Assembly (NCBI GenBank): GCA_900642245.1
Contig: CAAAJI010001152.1
Coordinates: forward strand, 4,423 to 14,720
Direction of reading: 5' to 3'
From: Fragilaria radians
Lineage: Eukaryota > Bacillariophyta > Fragilariophyceae > Fragilariales > Fragilariaceae
Length of the DNA: 10,298 nt
Below the pieces are notes generated by a model. The model did not search any database and was not told where the DNA came from. It worked only from the letters and a program-made list of their open reading frames with translations. Made by a program: the position numbers and the translations under genes. This document shows, piece by piece, positions 8,173-10,298 of the stretch; the first letter of the stretch is position 1, and each line of letters begins with the position of its first letter.

Positions 8173-9528
8173 AAAATGTTGGCTCATTGCTATTATCATG
8201 TTAGTATGAACGTGAAATGCGATGCTTATTCACACAGCGACATAACACATTAATTTTATATCATTATCCTATCAGCGCGAAGCGAATACTTGATCAATGC
8301 GCTGTGAAAATTCTAAAACAGGCATTAAACGAAGATTAGAAGAGGCAACAATCATGTCAAGGACAGGGGAAAAAAAGAAAATCCAAAACGGGAAGGTAAA
8401 GTATCCATGGGGTAATGCAGTTTTGGCAAAGAAACAAATGCCACCTATCCAATGATTAGCATACTAAAAATAATTGAATTATAGCAAATTGTCGATCAAC
8501 CTAGACAATAAAAGGGGATAACCAAATATGCCGCAAAAAAGGTTAAGAACAACCCTACTTTAAAGCTAGAACTATACAACCGTAGATACCGTTTCACCTT
8601 ATGATTTGTTTTGCTTATTGATGTACTACTTGATTACTAGTACTAGGGGAATCAGCCTATCAGGATCTAATCGCACACTGAAGCATATGAATCGGCTACG
8701 TCAAATAAGGACTTGGCTTCAAAACAAAAATTCTTTGATGAGATAATGCTGGTTAAAATGCTAAGTACCTCTCAGCGTTATGCTGAGGTTAGTACAATGG
8801 AAATCATTGTGCTTTATCTGCCTCACATGAGTGGTTAGAATCTAGAGGAAGAGTCTTTGCCATGATGTATTGATGACGAACTGCAACATCATGTTAATCC
8901 TCCACCACATACTCAATCAAGTTCATAGAAAGGCACCTCACATGGGAGATGGAGAAGATAATGCACCTACAAAAGTATAAGACAATATGCGTGAATCCTA
9001 TGATCCATATCATGAGATATGCTGTGAGACTTGGAGTCTTCAAATGTCAAACAATGCAATTTGCTACATACAAACCTTCAATAAGTCAACTTCATCTTCA
9101 ATGCCCTACATCTCATAGCCTTGAAGTTTAAAGATAGACTGGTTTTTATTCATTACCTTAAAACTTGTACAAAAATTCTTAATGCACACTTGCTAATGAA
9201 TATCAAAGTCATATTGTGGCAAAGCAAGGAGATATTGACTTGCACTATAGTTTCCAATGATTGATTTGCAATTCCTGTGCATTTAAATGTTCTATATGGA
9301 ATAAGGCAAACATCTAGAAGGGGAAAGATTGGCATTGTTTTGAAATAAAGCTCAGTCGTTTCAACGCTTGATTTTGTAGCATAGCCGTAAATTGACGTCC
9401 TAACTCAGGCAAAGTACATCTACTAATTCTTACAAAACATCTATTAACTGCTTATACTTTGCAGGAGCAAAACCTGTATTCCTGATGTGGGTTGGATATT
9501 TTGAATACTTGCATTGTTGAAGGGGTAA
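8173..9528. other. AT-rich spacer with no supported gene
   Basis: This lies between the divergent upstream side of the plastid-type gene and the 3' end of the ankyrin gene. Several open runs of 50-60 codons exist (8297-8455, 8570-8743, 8671-8835 and 8949-9131, all plus strand). Such runs are expected by chance at this AT content, and I see no diagnostic motif in them. They could be remains of an old transposon, but that cannot be shown here. One hairpin is listed separately. No RNA gene was recognised. Confidence 0.5.
8765..8795. repeat. Short imperfect inverted repeat (hairpin)
   Basis: CTCAGC (8771-8776) and GCTGAG (8782-8787) pair around the five-base loop GTTAT. One G-T pair extends the stem, and after a small internal loop GTAC pairs with GTAC at the outer ends. 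It lies in the spacer with no gene attached, so its role is unknown and it may be chance. Confidence 0.3.
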
Positions 9529-10203
9529 TCATTCGGAAATGTAAGAACTTAGTCTCACACTGATGAGAGATCGATCATCTTCACTTGCACATTGCTTGGA
9601 AGAAATAATGTCCGAGGGAAGCTTTCCTTTCTTGTTTCTCACCGCAACAGGTCGACCGTCCCCGATTAATAGTTGAATGACATCTGGTGAAGCAACTCCC
9701 ATTCCAGAATCCAATCCGCACATTAAGGGGGTCCTTCCCCAACCATCCTGAATCATCAGAGTCGAAGGATCTGCATCTAGAAGAATTGAAATGGATTCTG
9801 TAGCGTGGCTAAGTCTATTTTGTAAAGCGGCGCGATGAATAGGTAGACATGCATATTTGTCCCCAAGTTTGATAGCCTGAGGTGCCACTTCTAAAATCGC
9901 TTTCACGATTTCCGGAGGGGCTCCTTGACATGCAATTCCCTATATTGATTCGGTTAGTGTTTGCCATCTTCATACGATAGAAATACCAAAGACACATACC
10001 AAGGGAGTGAGTTTTAGTTGACCTTCTTGAATTACTGCGGTTTCGTTTGCGTCTTGAGGGTTCGTTATCATGAAGTCGATCACCCTATCCCAAGAACATA
10101 CAATAGGCTTCTGTTCGGCTTCAAGACATAGGCGATGGAGCTTCGAAGTGCAACCCCAGTAGGTGACTCCTGCTAGAGAATCATCGCTTGCAGCGTCTGA
10201 CAT
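9529..10203 (-). CDS. Ankyrin-repeat protein, two exons, 204 residues
   Basis: I join 10203-10000 to 9939-9529 on the minus strand, removing a 60-nt intron. ATG at 10203 is the first after an in-frame stop (10231-10233). The intron falls between codons, inside a repeat. The joined sequence reads LTPLGIACQGAPPEIVKAIL (65-84), the ankyrin consensus TPL..AC....P.IV..LL, so splicing restores the repeat. About four repeats are visible: a degenerate N-terminal one with KLHRLCLEAE and WDRVIDFMITNP (21-49), the restored one (61-95), one with LPIHRAAL (100-107), and one with GWGRTPLMCGLD then DVIQLLI (134-160). Ankyrin repeats bind other proteins; partner and pathway are unknown. There is no signal peptide or membrane segment, so it is probably cytosolic or nuclear. 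Small ankyrin proteins with this W..V...P spacing are abundant in diatoms. The stop codon is TGA at 9531-9529. Confidence 0.9.
9940..9999 (-). other. Intron of the ankyrin gene (60 nt)
   Basis: On the minus strand the donor is GTATGT (from 9999), the branch-point candidate is CTAAC (9957-9953) and the acceptor is ATATAG (ending 9940), about 14 nt past the branch A. It lies in phase 0 and its length is a multiple of three, but an in-frame TGA would end translation if it were retained. Removal rebuilds an ankyrin repeat exactly at the junction, which is strong independent support. Confidence 0.92.
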
Positions 10204-10298
10204 CTTAGAAGTGGTTTTCGACAGAATAAATCACGATCAAAACCCAGATTGCGAGAAATGTATACTGTACTGCCCTAATTTGCACTAACGGAATCTAA

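Noticed and set aside
8297..9131. Several plus-strand open runs that might be a decayed DNA transposon; one segment near 8600 (SPYDLF) faintly recalls piggyBac transposases
   Set aside because: The spacing to other expected motifs is wrong, frames change, and the match is too short to call.

Overview
The window looks like nuclear DNA of a diatom or a closely related stramenopile alga. The reasons are a heat-shock-factor (HSF) DNA-binding domain in the diatom style, very short spliceosomal introns (60 and 80 nt, GT...AG, one with a clear CTAAC branch point), a short ankyrin-repeat protein of the kind common in diatoms, a probable plastid membrane protein, AT-rich spacers, and a decayed Ty1/copia retroelement fragment. 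The species cannot be named from the sequence.

Layout, left to right. Positions 3-839 (+) are the 3' part of an HSF-type transcription factor gene whose start lies off the left edge. A spacer of about 3.2 kb follows (840-4060). The only piece of it I can identify is the C-terminal RNase H segment of a dead Ty1/copia polyprotein at about 2705-2935 (+). Just before the next gene is a perfect tandem pair of TACGTCA boxes (3889-3902). A two-exon gene, 4061-5291 joined to 5372-7092 (+), encodes a 983-residue acidic, Ser/Asp-rich protein of unknown function. It runs tail to tail, with only 24 bp between stop codons, into a single-exon minus-strand gene (8079-7117). That gene encodes a 320-residue protein with a hydrophobic N-terminus and a membrane hairpin, probably a plastid membrane protein. 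Two TGATGTCA boxes and one TGACGC lie just upstream of its start. A second spacer (8080-9528) holds no gene I can support. Last, a two-exon minus-strand gene (10203-10000 joined to 9939-9529) encodes a 204-residue ankyrin-repeat protein.

The genes are independent eukaryotic transcription units and nothing links them into one pathway. The most useful corrections to a naive ORF view are these: the two large plus-strand ORFs in the middle are one spliced gene; the two right-hand minus ORFs are one spliced ankyrin gene; the HSF frame is open to the window edge, so its apparent TTG start is false; and the spacer holds a retroelement fossil with no start codon. I did not find a convincing new multi-gene system. 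The best novel objects are the unknown 983-residue protein and the probable plastid protein family.
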